64,000 nucleotides of DNA from Comamonas sp. KCTC 72670 (GTDB lineage Bacteria > Myxococcota > Myxococcia > Myxococcales > Myxococcaceae), in the NCBI GenBank assembly GCA_014656495.1, contig BNCN01000005.1, forward strand, positions 372,001-436,000, read 5' to 3'. The position numbers and the translations under genes were made by a program. This document shows positions 51,680 through 59,219 of this stretch, in pieces (the stretch's first letter is position 1; every line of letters starts with the position of its first letter). The notes beneath the pieces were generated by a model. It was given only the letters and a program-made list of their open reading frames with translations. It searched no databases and had not been told where the DNA came from.

Positions 51680-52277
51680 CGCTGTCCCCGTCCTCGTCCT
51701 CCGCGGTGTCGTCGCTGGGCGGCGGCTCGGCCTCTGCTGTCACTTCCTTGTCGTGCTCCTCGAGGAACCGGGCCAGCTTCTCGTCGAGGCGGCTGCGAGC
51801 CAGCTCCGGCGTCACCAACTCGAAGAGCGGCCCCAGCCCGTTGCCCGCGGCGACGGGTGCCTCACGGGGGACGGTGAAGTCCTTCGGGGCAGCCACCGCG
51901 AGGCGCCACCGAATGACCTTGTCGTTCATCGTCTTGTCGCCGATGGCCACCGTCGCCGCCTCGACGAGGGCCATCTGGTACTCTGCCTCCGCCTTCTCCA
52001 CGTCCTGAACCAGCTCCGTGTAGCGGCTGCGCTTGCCCTGCTCGATGGCCTCGCGCCCGCGGCGAAGCCACCCCTGGAGACGGACCTCGGTGGTTCCCGC
52101 GAGCGCGGCGGCCATGCGCTTCGTGGCCCCCTTGCGGAGGTTCGCGACCAACTCGCGGTGAATCTCGAAGGTCAGCGTCGAGGCAGGCCCGTTCCACTTC
52201 GCCGGCCGGCCGCGCTTCCGCTTCGGCGGCTTGCCGGCAGGTGGGGACGTCGGGTCGTAGCCGCGAGGGGAGGACAC
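51669..52277 (-). CDS. terS: Terminase small subunit
   Basis: 202 residues. A basic N-terminus (PPKRKRGRPAKWNG) is followed by a helix-turn-helix-like region (ELVANLRKGATKRMAAALAG, TTEVRLQGWLRRGREAIEQG), a central helical oligomerisation segment (YTELVQDVEKAEAEYQMALV) and an acidic C-terminus. It recognises the packaging site and feeds DNA to TerL. The start is GTG at 52277, seven bases after a CCCCTTCT element; GGAGG lies unusually close. It overlaps terL. Confidence 0.85.
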   Translation of the reverse strand: MSSPRGYDPTSPPAGKPPKRKRGRPAKWNGPASTLTFEIHRELVANLRKGATKRMAAALAGTTEVRLQGWLRRGREAIEQGKRSRYTELVQDVEKAEAEYQMALVEAATVAIGDKTMNDKVIRWRLAVAAPKDFTVPREAPVAAGNGLGPLFELVTPELARSRLDEKLARFLEEHDKEVTAEAEPPPSDDTAEDEDGDSDGS

Positions 52278-52284
52278 ACCTCCG

Positions 52285-52292
52285 AGAAGGGG
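52285..52292 (-). promoter_or_regulatory. Late-gene octamer CCCCTTCT before terS
   Basis: It ends seven bases before the GTG (context GGCACCCCTTCTCGGAGGT-GTG). CACC can pair with GGTG across the ribosome site. Confidence 0.75.
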
Positions 52293-52298
52293 TGCCGA

Positions 52299-53217
52299 CT
52301 ACTCGGCGCCGAGCGCGAGCTTCCGCGCCTTCTCCACGAGCGCCACCAGGTGCTGCACGGCGGCGTGGTGGTCTGCCGCAGAGCCTCCCTCGGGGTAGAT
52401 GGCGGCCACTGCCCCCGAGACGGCGGGGATGACGGAGAGCAGGACGCCGAGCTGCCCGGCCGTGGAGCCGAGCTTCTCGTCCAGCTTCGTCACCGCCTCG
52501 CCCAGTTCGTTGACAGCCGCGAGGGCGTGGCTCGTGTCGAGGGTGGCCTCGATGTTGAAGCTGGCGATGGGGGCGTTCGCGCAAGGGGGAGGGCCGTCGA
52601 GTCCGAGAGCAGCCCTCGCCTGGCGCGTCAGTTCGTCAATCCCTCCTCGACGCACGGCCGCGTTCGCGACCATCTCGCTCAGGTAGGCGGTGCGCGACGA
52701 GCCGATGGCGAAGAGCGCGAGTCCGCTGCCCTGTGCCTGGGCGCAGAAGTCGGCGGGGCCGCGCAGGTGGTCCGCGAGGGACTGGAGCGTGGGGGCGGGC
52801 GTGGCCCGCGCGGAGCTGGTGACACGCTCCGCGTCGGGAGACTTGAGCCCCACTGCCGCCGCGAGGACGTCCAGGCTGAAGTAGACGCGCTCGGTGCTGC
52901 GGTCGACCTCGACATACATGTGGTGGGACTCAGTGCTCGGCGCATCCTCCCTGGACTGGACGAGTGCCAGCATCGCGGCATCGCGAAGCCTGTCCGTGAC
53001 CGAGCGCCTGTCCGGGCCCTTGAACGTGAACGCTCGGGCGACCTCCTCCTCGGACATGCATGCGGTAAGGCCGGCCAGTGTCCTGCGGCCGGTGAGGCAG
53101 AGCCCAGTGGGTTGCGGAGCGGCGACGAAGAACAACTGGCCACGCAGGTACTCCGCTGCGCACTGAATGGTGTGCGGAATGGACTGCGCCACGGACTCGG
53201 GGGGGGGGGTTGGTCAT
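52299..53217 (-). pseudogene. Hypothetical phage protein gene with frameshifting C-tract after the start
   Basis: The body (VAQSIPHTIQCAAEYLRGQL through to KARKLALGAE) is a coherent protein of about 297 residues, helical, with repeated Asp/Glu/Ala segments and a late hydrophobic stretch (GVLLSVIPAVSGAVAAIY). The natural start is the ATG at 53217: it forms an ATGA junction with the previous gene, has GAGGGGG just upstream and a CCCCTTCT element eight bases before it. A run of eleven C in codons 3-6 throws this ATG out of frame; ten or thirteen C would restore MTNPPPESVAQSIP. The only in-frame alternative is a GTG at 53192 with no ribosome site. Function unknown. Confidence 0.65.
53199..53209 (-). 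repeat. Homopolymer tract of eleven C (G on plus strand)
   Basis: It lies five codons or fewer after the presumed ATG and determines the reading frame of the downstream gene. Such tracts are hypermutable by slippage and are also common sequencing-error sites. Confidence 0.9.
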
Positions 53218-53225
53218 GCCCCCTC

Positions 53226-53233
53226 AGAAGGGG
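53226..53233 (-). promoter_or_regulatory. Late-gene octamer CCCCTTCT before gene at 53217
   Basis: It ends eight bases before the ATG (context CGCCCCTTCTGAGGGGGC-ATG). CCCC and GGGG can form a hairpin with loop TTCTGA that hides the ribosome site. Confidence 0.75.
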
Positions 53234-53549
53234 CGGGAGGCTCCTCGTCGGTGGGGAGGTCGAGGCGCCCAACTTCCATTCCCGCCGAGCACAACGCCGG
53301 CGCGTCAGGGTGGCCCAGCGGCATCTCCATGCCCAACAGCCACACGTGGTCTGCACAGAGGATGCGAGTCTCCATCGCCGCGAGGACCGCGCAGCGGCGG
53401 GCGAGGTGCACGGGCACTACGTCCGCCGACGTGGTCGTCAACTCCCGCCACAGGTCCGCCCACTCCTGCCGCCAGTCGCGGGCGATGACTCGCCGGGCCA
53501 GGGCCAAGAGAGCCCGTGTGTTGGAGACATAGGCGTAGACCGCCTCCTT

Positions 53550-53557
53550 CATGCATG
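53550..53557. repeat. Tandem CATGCATG tetranucleotide duplication
   Basis: Two adjacent CATG units disrupt the frame of the gene at 53214-53685; a single unit would restore it. Confidence 0.7.
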
Positions 53558-53688
53558 TCGAGACGCACCGCGCGGCCCGTGCCGTCGAGCCGGTGAAGGA
53601 GGACCACGCCCACGCCTGGCTCGGCGCGGAAGTCGGGCTGGCCGCTGAGGGCCTGGGCAACGTCGCTGGGGGTGATTGGGGGCATGCC

Positions 53689-53988
53689 CCCAGAAGGGGC
53701 GCGAGCGGCGCCCGCCCTGCGATGTGAGCGCCCGGACGCACGGGCCGTGGTCCGCGCGCCCGGCGCGCGACAGCGGGCCGCCAGGAACGCCAGGGCTCCC
53801 AAAAAACGGGGGTCGTCTGACAGATTCCCCTCGGAAAAATCCCGAAGAATTCGCGCGTCCGGATTGTGGGCCGCCGAGCAATCGCGTTTTGAGGCCACCT
53901 CCCCGGTTTCTCACCCCGGGGGGGCCCGTACGCTCGTCCAGTCACACTGTATTTCCTGGTGTGTCCTACCTGTAGGGGGCAGTGCTCC
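53689..53988. other. Upstream control or packaging region of the late operon
   Basis: No convincing gene is present. An AT-rich structured patch lies at 53823-53852: GATTCCCCTCGG and CCGAAGAATTC can form an imperfect hairpin, and CCCAAAAAACGGGGG is near 53800. The region precedes the first late gene, close to terS, and is the most likely place for the late promoter and for the packaging (cos or pac) site. Confidence 0.4.
53692..53699 (-). promoter_or_regulatory. Late-gene octamer CCCCTTCT before first late gene
   Basis: It ends six bases before the ATG at 53685 (context GCGCCCCTTCTGGGGGC-ATG). Confidence 0.75.
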
Positions 53989-54480
53989 TTATCGCCAACC
54001 CTCGCGCGTGGTGAGCACCCGGCGGACGTGGGCGCGTGGCTCGCCCGTGGGGATGCGCTCCAGCGCCCGGCGGAACAGCCTGCCCTTGTCGGCGGACCTG
54101 ACGCCCGTCGCCGCTCCGGCCCCTTCGAGCATCGCGAGCAGATCCGCGCGCCAGAGCAGGTGCAGCGCGGCATGGGCAGTGGACTCGGAGTTCTCCCTGT
54201 CCTCGCGCTCCAGCGCCAAGGCGATGCCTTCACGACTTTCGAAATCTGTGAAGTTCGCCCGGGTGGCGCTATGCACGCCCCACCAGTCTGGCAGGAGCTG
54301 CGTGGCCTTTTGCAGGTGGCGCTCGCCGACCACCAGCGTGCATCGGTCCATGGCCCCGCTGTACAGCCGCACCTTGCTCAAGGGAATGGGCCAAGCGTGT
54401 CGCGTCTGGGACGACATTGCTGGGTCTGTTGGAGAGGCAGATCGCCAGTTCCGGCCCTGGGTGCAAGCAGAGACGCACAA
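53989..54480 (-). pseudogene. Truncated sce7726-like protein gene
   Basis: From about position 54380 downwards the frame reads SKVRLYSGAMDRCTLVVGER, LQKATQLLPDWWGV and ends FRRALERIPTGEP then RRVLTTREGWR. This matches the latter two thirds of the sce7726 protein family as I remember it, first named in Sorangium. The N-terminal third, with the nuclease-like core, is missing; the sequence before SKVRLYSG shows no coding character. The gene is probably a deletion remnant. Its original role is unknown. Confidence 0.5.
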
Positions 54481-54550
54481 AAACAGCAGGCTCCTTGCTG
54501 TCTTCGTGCGTCGTCATGCAGCATCTTCTGGTGCCCTATTCAGATGCGAA

Positions 54551-54901
54551 CTACTCCGGATCGCAACAAGTGTAGCGAATCCAATTGACCTCTCCGGCCA
54601 GTGCGTCGCAGGTGTGTCCAGGGTTTCTGCCCCAGTCATGGGGGCCCATTATCTTGCCTGCGCCCGCACAGACCAATCGAGCGTCATTGAAGGCATCTGT
54701 GGCACGGAAACAATTGCCTCCAGCCACCATGTCTCCGACGACAATAGAAGGCTGCCAGCAGGTATGTGTCGCCGCTTGAATTACCCCCACCTCGGAGGAT
54801 GAATCTGGCGCGGTGTCATTCGCGAGTGAGTCTTGCTCCACTCCACATGCGGCGAGGAGTACGGCACCCGTGACGAAGATTGTTCTGACGAGAAAATGCA
54901 T
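54551..54901 (-). CDS. Small lipoprotein, Cys-rich (cargo gene)
   Basis: 116 residues. MHFLVRTIFVTGAVLLAACG is a classical lipoprotein signal with its lipobox cysteine at residue 19. The mature part holds about six cysteines (TCWQPSI, GGNCFRAT, RLVCAGAGK, HTCDALAGE, YTCCDPE), suggesting disulphides and extracytoplasmic location. The region is AT-richer than the phage operons. It stands alone, on the minus strand, between the late operon start and the lysis genes. It may alter the surface of lysogens; no family is recognised. Confidence 0.7.
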   Translation of the reverse strand: MHFLVRTIFVTGAVLLAACGVEQDSLANDTAPDSSSEVGVIQAATHTCWQPSIVVGDMVAGGNCFRATDAFNDARLVCAGAGKIMGPHDWGRNPGHTCDALAGEVNWIRYTCCDPE

Positions 54902-55082
54902 GGGTAACCCGTTCTTTCGGTGTGGCGGGAAGTCTGCCTTGTGGATGGCCAAGCAGCATGCGGGCACCATGAGCAGCGCTTGCCGCGCGTGTGGACTGTA
55001 ACCCTAGGCTTGCCTGGGGCAAAGCATTGCTTGTCATTTGTGAAGTTCGTGGGGGCGTGGCGCGCCTTCGCGCCGCGTCCGC

Positions 55083-55090
55083 CCCTTCTA
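55083..55090 (+). promoter_or_regulatory. Late-gene octamer CCCCTTCT before first lysis-region gene
   Basis: It ends seven bases before the ATG at 55098 (context CCGCCCCTTCTAGCGGCGC-ATG). This copy is on the plus strand, showing that the element follows gene orientation. Confidence 0.75.
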
Positions 55091-55097
55091 GCGGCGC

Positions 55098-55484
55098 ATG
55101 AGCCCCACCATCGAGACTGCCGTCATTACCCTGGCGGCGAGCCAGCTCCTCGTTCCGCTCCTCCAGGGGCTGCTCTCCCGGCGCCAAGCGAAGCACGAGG
55201 CCGCCGTTGAGCAGGTTCCGCTGCTGGTGGAACGCCTGGGCACGGTGGCGGACGGCGTGCGGGACATCAAGGCGGAGCTGCGCCGAGTCGGAGAACACGA
55301 CTCCCTGCTGAAGCAGGTGGACCTGCGGCTCAAGGCGCTGGAGTCGTGGCAGGGGGAGGCCCGACCCCAGCTCGCCCGCGCGTCGAGCGACACGCACCTC
55401 CTCATGGGGGAGCGCAGCGCCCGACAGATGCAGCACGCGGCGAACGTGGTGGCCGCCCAGGACGCGGGCCGCTCTCGCCCATGA
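55098..55484 (+). CDS. Membrane-anchored coiled-coil protein of lysis region
   Basis: 128 residues. The N-terminal segment (IETAVITLAASQLLVPLLQG) is a single membrane helix. A coiled-coil region (LVERLGTVADGVRDIKAELR, LKQVDLRLKALESW) follows. This layout resembles XhlA-like or other accessory lysis proteins. It is the first gene of the plus-strand lysis cluster. Confidence 0.6.
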   Translation: MSPTIETAVITLAASQLLVPLLQGLLSRRQAKHEAAVEQVPLLVERLGTVADGVRDIKAELRRVGEHDSLLKQVDLRLKALESWQGEARPQLARASSDTHLLMGERSARQMQHAANVVAAQDAGRSRP

Positions 55485-55515
55485 GCTTTTCACCCGTAGC
55501 ACCGAAGGAGTGCCC

Positions 55516-55794
55516 ATGTCGCACACGCCTGCCCCCTTGAAGCCGTCCGTCCCTGCCTACTCGCCTGCGCCGGAGCTGGTGACCGCCGCGGAGCGGGCCC
55601 TCGCCACCGCCAACCCCGCGCACCTCGATACGGCCGAGCGGATGTACCTGTCCTACGGCGCCGTGACGGCCGGGCGCTCGGCGGTGACAGGCGCGGTGCT
55701 GCCCCCGTTCCGGGAGTGCTCCGTGCTGGTGCGTGCCGGCTGGCTTGCCGCCGCGCGCGTCTTCCCGTCCATCGCGGCGGCCTACGAGTCCTGA
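55516..55794 (+). CDS. Hypothetical protein in lysis region
   Basis: 92 residues. The ATG at 55516 follows AAGGAG with ideal spacing and is preferred over a GTG two codons earlier. The sequence (VTAAERALATANPAHLDTAE, VLVRAGWLAAARVFPSIAAA) is helical without a signal peptide. Its function is unknown; it sits directly before the endolysin gene. Confidence 0.6.
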   Translation: MSHTPAPLKPSVPAYSPAPELVTAAERALATANPAHLDTAERMYLSYGAVTAGRSAVTGAVLPPFRECSVLVRAGWLAAARVFPSIAAAYES

Positions 55795-55796
55795 GC

Positions 55797-55805
55797 GCCG
55801 CTTCT
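55797..55805 (+). promoter_or_regulatory. Variant of late-gene element (CGCTTCT) before endolysin
   Basis: GCCGCTTCTCCCGGGGG lies directly after the previous stop, 33 bases before the endolysin ATG. It differs from CCCCTTCT at one position and retains a following G-run. Confidence 0.45.
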
Positions 55806-55838
55806 CCCGGGGGCAACCCTTCGCCCTCGGGAGTCCCC

Positions 55839-56300
55839 ATGTCCATCTCGCAGCGTGCCGCGTTTCTCAACCTCGTCCTGTCGCAGATGCATGCTCCCTA
55901 CCGATGGAACGGGAAAGGGGAGCGCGACCGTGACACAGGCCAGCGCGTCTTCGACTGCTCCGGGCTCGTCACCTGGGCCCTGCGTGAGGTCGGCGGGCCC
56001 GACTGGCGCGGGACGCACAACACCGGACGGCTGTGGGCAGAGTGCTCGCGCCTGGTGCTGGGCGACGTGCTGCTACCCGGGGACCTGGTGCTCTACCACC
56101 GGCTGGGCGACCCGACGAAGCCAGAGCATGTGATGGTCGTGGTTGGCGTAGGTGTCGTGGTGGGGGCGTCAGGAGGCGGCCCCTCAACGCTCACCCTCGC
56201 GGACGCTGCGAAGGCCGATGCCCGCGTGAAGTCGTACGCACGGCTCGACTACCGGTCCCGTCGCATGGAGGGCTTCCGCCGACTGCCGTTCACCTCGTGA
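55839..56300 (+). CDS. NlpC/P60-family endolysin
   Basis: 153 residues. The catalytic cysteine is in RVFDCSGLVTWALREVG (near 41) and the conserved histidine in KPEHVMVVVGVG (near 97), as in NlpC/P60 peptidases that cut peptidoglycan stem peptides. LLPGDLVLYHR precedes the histidine as usual. No signal peptide is visible, so release probably needs a holin, and a candidate is the next gene. Confidence 0.85.
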   Translation: MSISQRAAFLNLVLSQMHAPYRWNGKGERDRDTGQRVFDCSGLVTWALREVGGPDWRGTHNTGRLWAECSRLVLGDVLLPGDLVLYHRLGDPTKPEHVMVVVGVGVVVGASGGGPSTLTLADAAKADARVKSYARLDYRSRRMEGFRRLPFTS

Positions 56301-56308
56301 GGTGAGCG

Positions 56309-56316
56309 CCTCTTCT
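56309..56316 (+). promoter_or_regulatory. Variant of late-gene element (CCTCTTCT) before holin candidate
   Basis: GCCTCTTCTCCTGGGGG follows the endolysin stop, 38 bases before the next ATG. GCCTC can pair with GGGGGC across the loop. Confidence 0.45.
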
Positions 56317-56354
56317 CCTGGGGGCTGTCGACCTCGCAGTCCCCCAGGAGCACC

Positions 56355-56900
56355 ATGAAGCACCGCAAGCTCATCCTCTCCGCCGTCCTCGGCACCATCC
56401 TCGCTGCGCCCGTGGCCCTCGCGCAGGCGGCCGGCGCCGTCCCGGTGGTGCTGGCGCAGGCCGTTGTCCCCAGCGTCCTCGACACCATCCTCGCGTCCGT
56501 GTTCTCGCCCTCCGGCATCGCCACCGTGCTCGGCCTCCTCGGCACCGGCGTCGCATTCTTCCTCGGCGGCGACTGGCTCAACGAGCGGCGCAAGCGACGC
56601 ATCGCCCTGGGCGCGTACCACGCCTTCAACATCGTGGAGGACATCGCCGCGGAGAACCCGGCGGACAACGGCTGGGACAAGGCCGCCCGCGGGCTCCAGG
56701 TGGTCGATGAGTGGTTCCGCGCCAACGGCTGGCGACCGCTCAAGCCGCATGAGCAGGAGGTGGTGAAGCTGAGCTTCAGCGCCCTCCACGGCGACCAGAA
56801 GGCCTCGCTCAAGGCGTCGCAGGCCAGGGACGCGGAGGCCCTGTCCGTGGCGCACTCCATCACCAGTTCGGGCCTGGCCCCGGTGCTGACGCGCCCTTAG
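56355..56900 (+). CDS. Holin-like or signal-anchor membrane protein
   Basis: 181 residues. A signal or anchor segment (LILSAVLGTILAAPVALAQA) is followed by a second strong hydrophobic segment (GIATVLGLLGTGVAFFLGG) and a basic RRKRR. The C-terminal half is soluble (WDKAARGLQVVDEWFRANGW, PHEQEVVKLSFSALHGDQK) and resembles C-terminal parts of LL-H-type holins. It lies directly after the endolysin, so a lysis role is likely. AGGAGC precedes the ATG. Confidence 0.65.
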   Translation: MKHRKLILSAVLGTILAAPVALAQAAGAVPVVLAQAVVPSVLDTILASVFSPSGIATVLGLLGTGVAFFLGGDWLNERRKRRIALGAYHAFNIVEDIAAENPADNGWDKAARGLQVVDEWFRANGWRPLKPHEQEVVKLSFSALHGDQKASLKASQARDAEALSVAHSITSSGLAPVLTRP

Positions 56901-56950
56901 ACGCCCCGCGGGCGGAGGTATCCGCGGGGCTCTCCCGTGTCCTCTCCGAC

Positions 56951-57130
56951 GTGCCGGTGAGGTCGGGCTACTTGGAGGCTCAGGCCGGCGTGTCCTCGCT
57001 CTCCGGCGCCTACGCGCGCATCGAGGCAGGGGCGCGGCTCCGGTCTAGTCTTGGACTTTTTGCCTTCGGTGAAGCCGACGCACGCTCGCTGATGGCTGGA
57101 GTCGGCGGTCGGTTGACGTTTGGTTTGTAG
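56951..57130 (+). CDS. Small protein or frameshifted extension, start unclear
   Basis: An open frame, -1 relative to the previous gene, continues beyond its stop and reads SGYLEAQAGVSSLSGAYARI and ends RSLMAGVGGRLTFGL. Alternating residues and the C-terminal phenylalanine-containing strand suggest beta-barrel-like or surface character. Coding-like sequence begins before 56951 (APLDAPRAEVSAGLS), but no ATG or ribosome site exists; GTG at 56951 is only a candidate. It could be a -1 frameshift extension of the holin-like protein or a gene that lost its start. Confidence 0.35.
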   Translation: MPVRSGYLEAQAGVSSLSGAYARIEAGARLRSSLGLFAFGEADARSLMAGVGGRLTFGL

Positions 57131-57241
57131 CAACATGCCCTTGAAGCAGGAGTGATGGCGGGGCGGAGGGGGTGGCGGGAGTTCTCCGAGTCCTCCTCCC
57201 TCTGCCTTCATCGTGCAGCGTCAAATATGGGCAGAGCCGCC

Positions 57242-57730
57242 TCACGCAGCATTCTCTTCACCGGATTCGTCTGCGAACTTCCGCTCCTCAACGTCCTCCG
57301 TGAAGTCGAGCGGGATTTGGATAGGCTCTTCCGTGGGATGGGTGCTGTTGTAATGGTCGGCGTCGTTGGTGAGCTGGTAGCAGTCACCCACAATCTGCTC
57401 ACGGCGCTGGATGAATGCCTTCTGCATGAAGGGACGCGGCGCTTCGTCAATGTCGCCCCACAGCGTTCGCTGCTTCCCTCCATGGGTTTCTACGACTGCG
57501 TGGTTAGCTCGGTACGGACGACCCGTGGACTCATCGTGACGAACTTCTTCTCGCCACGATTTTGCGAGGTCGTCCGATAGTCGAGTGAGCGGGTTCGTAG
57601 GTTCGGGTAGCTTCAACCACCCCTTGTCGACGGCGTACTTCGCGACCTCGGTAGTAGTGACCGGCCCGCTCTTGCCAGTCTCCTGAAGGTACTGGCGACG
57701 CAGCTTCTGATGCAGTTCAGCTCTCTTCAT
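57242..57730 (-). CDS. Hypothetical partner protein of XRE-ImmA gene
   Basis: 162 residues, hydrophilic: MKRAELHQKLRRQYLQETGK, then SGPVTTTEVAKYAVDKGWLK (helix-turn-helix-like) and TLWGDIDEAPRPFMQKAF. It starts 16 bases after the XRE-ImmA stop, so both form an operon. Composition is AT-richer than the late genes. It may be a toxin, an effector or a regulator acting with its partner; no family is recognised. Confidence 0.6.
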   Translation of the reverse strand: MKRAELHQKLRRQYLQETGKSGPVTTTEVAKYAVDKGWLKLPEPTNPLTRLSDDLAKSWREEVRHDESTGRPYRANHAVVETHGGKQRTLWGDIDEAPRPFMQKAFIQRREQIVGDCYQLTNDADHYNSTHPTEEPIQIPLDFTEDVEERKFADESGEENAA

Positions 57731-57745
57731 TCGTGAGCAACTCCT

Positions 57746-58882
57746 TTACTGTTGGACCGGAGCGACATCGCCCCAGCCATCCACCGTCGCGCTCGGGGCG
57801 ACGGCAAACCGGATCTTTACGAGGTGCTTGGCGAACAGGTCCCAGCGCTTCAGTCTGTGCCGGAGTTGACCCGCCACGAGCCCGGGGTGAATGTTCCGCT
57901 TGGCTGCAAATCCAATGATGTCGCGTTCAGCAAAGAACGGGCTCTTGCGTGCGATAAACGAGTCGAGGTCCTTCTGGGGAACGCAGAAAGCGCTTGCCGC
58001 CAAGTTTGCTACGCGCTCTTCCTCTGGGACGTCCTGCCCAACCCCGGCGCGTTCTCCTTCAAGCTCCGCATCGACCATAGCGCTCGACCGCCCGTGGCCT
58101 TGCAGAACGTGCTCCACTTCATGTCGTAGAACGAACCAGAAGTTGTCAATTCTGTCGTAACGCATTGCCATGGCGACGACGGGTGACGCGTCGCTCAGCC
58201 AGAAACATGCGCCATCAATCTTCGCATTCGGCAACGACTCGACGAGAAGAAAGCGAACCCCCGCCTCTGCTAGAATCCGCGGTGCATGCCGCGCTTCTTC
58301 TGGAGCAGACAGGAGATTGCTGAGGCGCGGGATGGCCTGCTTGAGTGCCTCGACAGAGTAGCGAGGCACCACCATTTCTTCAGCTATCTGTTTCGCGCGG
58401 TAGAGCCACGCCGTCTGAATAGGCGAGGCGGACCCAGTTGCATTTGTCTTCTTTGCGGCGTGCTGGAGCACTGGGATGTTTTGCGCCGTGTCCGCGCGGA
58501 AGAAATGAGCGACTGCGGCTTCGACCTGCTCAACCTGCTTCAAGTCCTCGACTCGAATCCATCCGCGCTTTGCCATTTCCGCGATTGGAAGCGTCCCGAA
58601 GAGTGCCGCCCGCCTCGCGAGACTAGGGTCGACGGCTGTGGTGATTCGTGCCCTCGACAGCTCAAAGGACTTCTGGAGGTCCATGAAGCGTTCAGCCGGG
58701 ATGTCGAAAACCTGGGCCAACATCAGCGCCATTTCGGCGTCGATGTCGCGCTTCCCGGCGATGATCATGCTGATGGCGGCCTTGCTGCATCCGAGGACGA
58801 CGGCAAGGACGTTTTGAGTCCAGCCTCGCTCCTCAAGGAGCTCTTGGATGAGCTGGCCAGGGGTTCGGTGGGAAGGTTGCAT
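57746..58882 (-). CDS. XRE-family regulator fused to ImmA/IrrE-type metallopeptidase
   Basis: 378 residues. Residues 8-62 form an XRE helix-turn-helix (LIQELLEERGWTQNVLAVVL, GCSKAAISMIIAGKRD). Residues about 170-310 form an ImmA/IrrE domain with zinc motif HEVEH in FVLRHEVEHVLQGHGR and a downstream acidic ERVANLAASAF. In ICEBs1 ImmA cleaves the phage-like repressor ImmR; fused XRE-ImmA proteins occur in two-gene toxin-antitoxin-like defence modules. Here it is encoded before a 162-residue partner and away from an obvious lytic repressor. It could be the lysogeny switch or a superinfection defence module. Confidence 0.8.
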   Translation of the reverse strand: MQPSHRTPGQLIQELLEERGWTQNVLAVVLGCSKAAISMIIAGKRDIDAEMALMLAQVFDIPAERFMDLQKSFELSRARITTAVDPSLARRAALFGTLPIAEMAKRGWIRVEDLKQVEQVEAAVAHFFRADTAQNIPVLQHAAKKTNATGSASPIQTAWLYRAKQIAEEMVVPRYSVEALKQAIPRLSNLLSAPEEARHAPRILAEAGVRFLLVESLPNAKIDGACFWLSDASPVVAMAMRYDRIDNFWFVLRHEVEHVLQGHGRSSAMVDAELEGERAGVGQDVPEEERVANLAASAFCVPQKDLDSFIARKSPFFAERDIIGFAAKRNIHPGLVAGQLRHRLKRWDLFAKHLVKIRFAVAPSATVDGWGDVAPVQQ

Positions 58883-59219
58883 CGCTGCGGATATTCGTAC
58901 GCATACGCGCAGCGGTCAATATCTGAGTTTCGAAATTTGTGAACTCGCCATCGAAGCGCTTGGCACCAGCCCTGAGTGCCAATCCAGGATGACCGCTGCA
59001 GCAGGTTGCGCAAGCTCTAAGCGACTGAAATCTGGGCAGAAGACTGGGTACGCACTGCGCTCACGCATGGGAGACGGACAGCCGCTTCTAGCAGGGCGGG
59101 AACGTTCGACCACCCGGCCGGGCCATCGTGCCGGCGTGGAGCACAGCAAGGACCTGCGGTGTCCCTGTGTGTCGGCACCTGCCGTGCAACGTGCGGCTCG
59201 CCGCGCCGGAAAGGACCGC
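58883..59219. other. Divergent promoter region with operator-like repeats
   Basis: It separates the XRE-ImmA gene (minus) and the methyltransferase gene (plus). GATATT (58890-58895) and AATATC (58918-58923) form an inverted repeat, and between them lies the near-palindrome CGTACGCATACG. AT-rich TTTCGAAATTTGTGAA follows. These are reasonable operator sites for the XRE protein. No gene is supported in the remaining part. Confidence 0.45.

Larger units (their letters stand above)
53214..53685 (-). pseudogene. First gene of late operon, frameshifted by a CATG duplication
   Basis: The protein starts MPPITPSDVAQALSGQPDFR and, 44 codons later, changes to a different frame that continues KEAVYAYVSNTRALLALARR to DEEPPAPSEGA. 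Removing one of two adjacent CATG units (53550-53557) gives an uninterrupted protein of about 155 residues reading VRLDMKEAVYAYVSN. As it stands, translation would end near 53305. The composition after the shift is normal for a protein, so the lesion is recent or an error. The start is supported by CCCCTTCT six bases upstream. Function unknown. Confidence 0.65.

Noticed and set aside
53549-53914. Separate gene in the frame beginning MRNRGGGLKTRLLGG
   Set aside because: There is no ribosome site, the frame crosses the AT-rich control region and then runs into the first late gene in another frame.
58848-59219. Extended N-terminus of the solitary methyltransferase
   Set aside because: The upstream part of the frame lacks coding character, includes operator-like repeats, and the TTG at 59220 has an ideal ribosome site.
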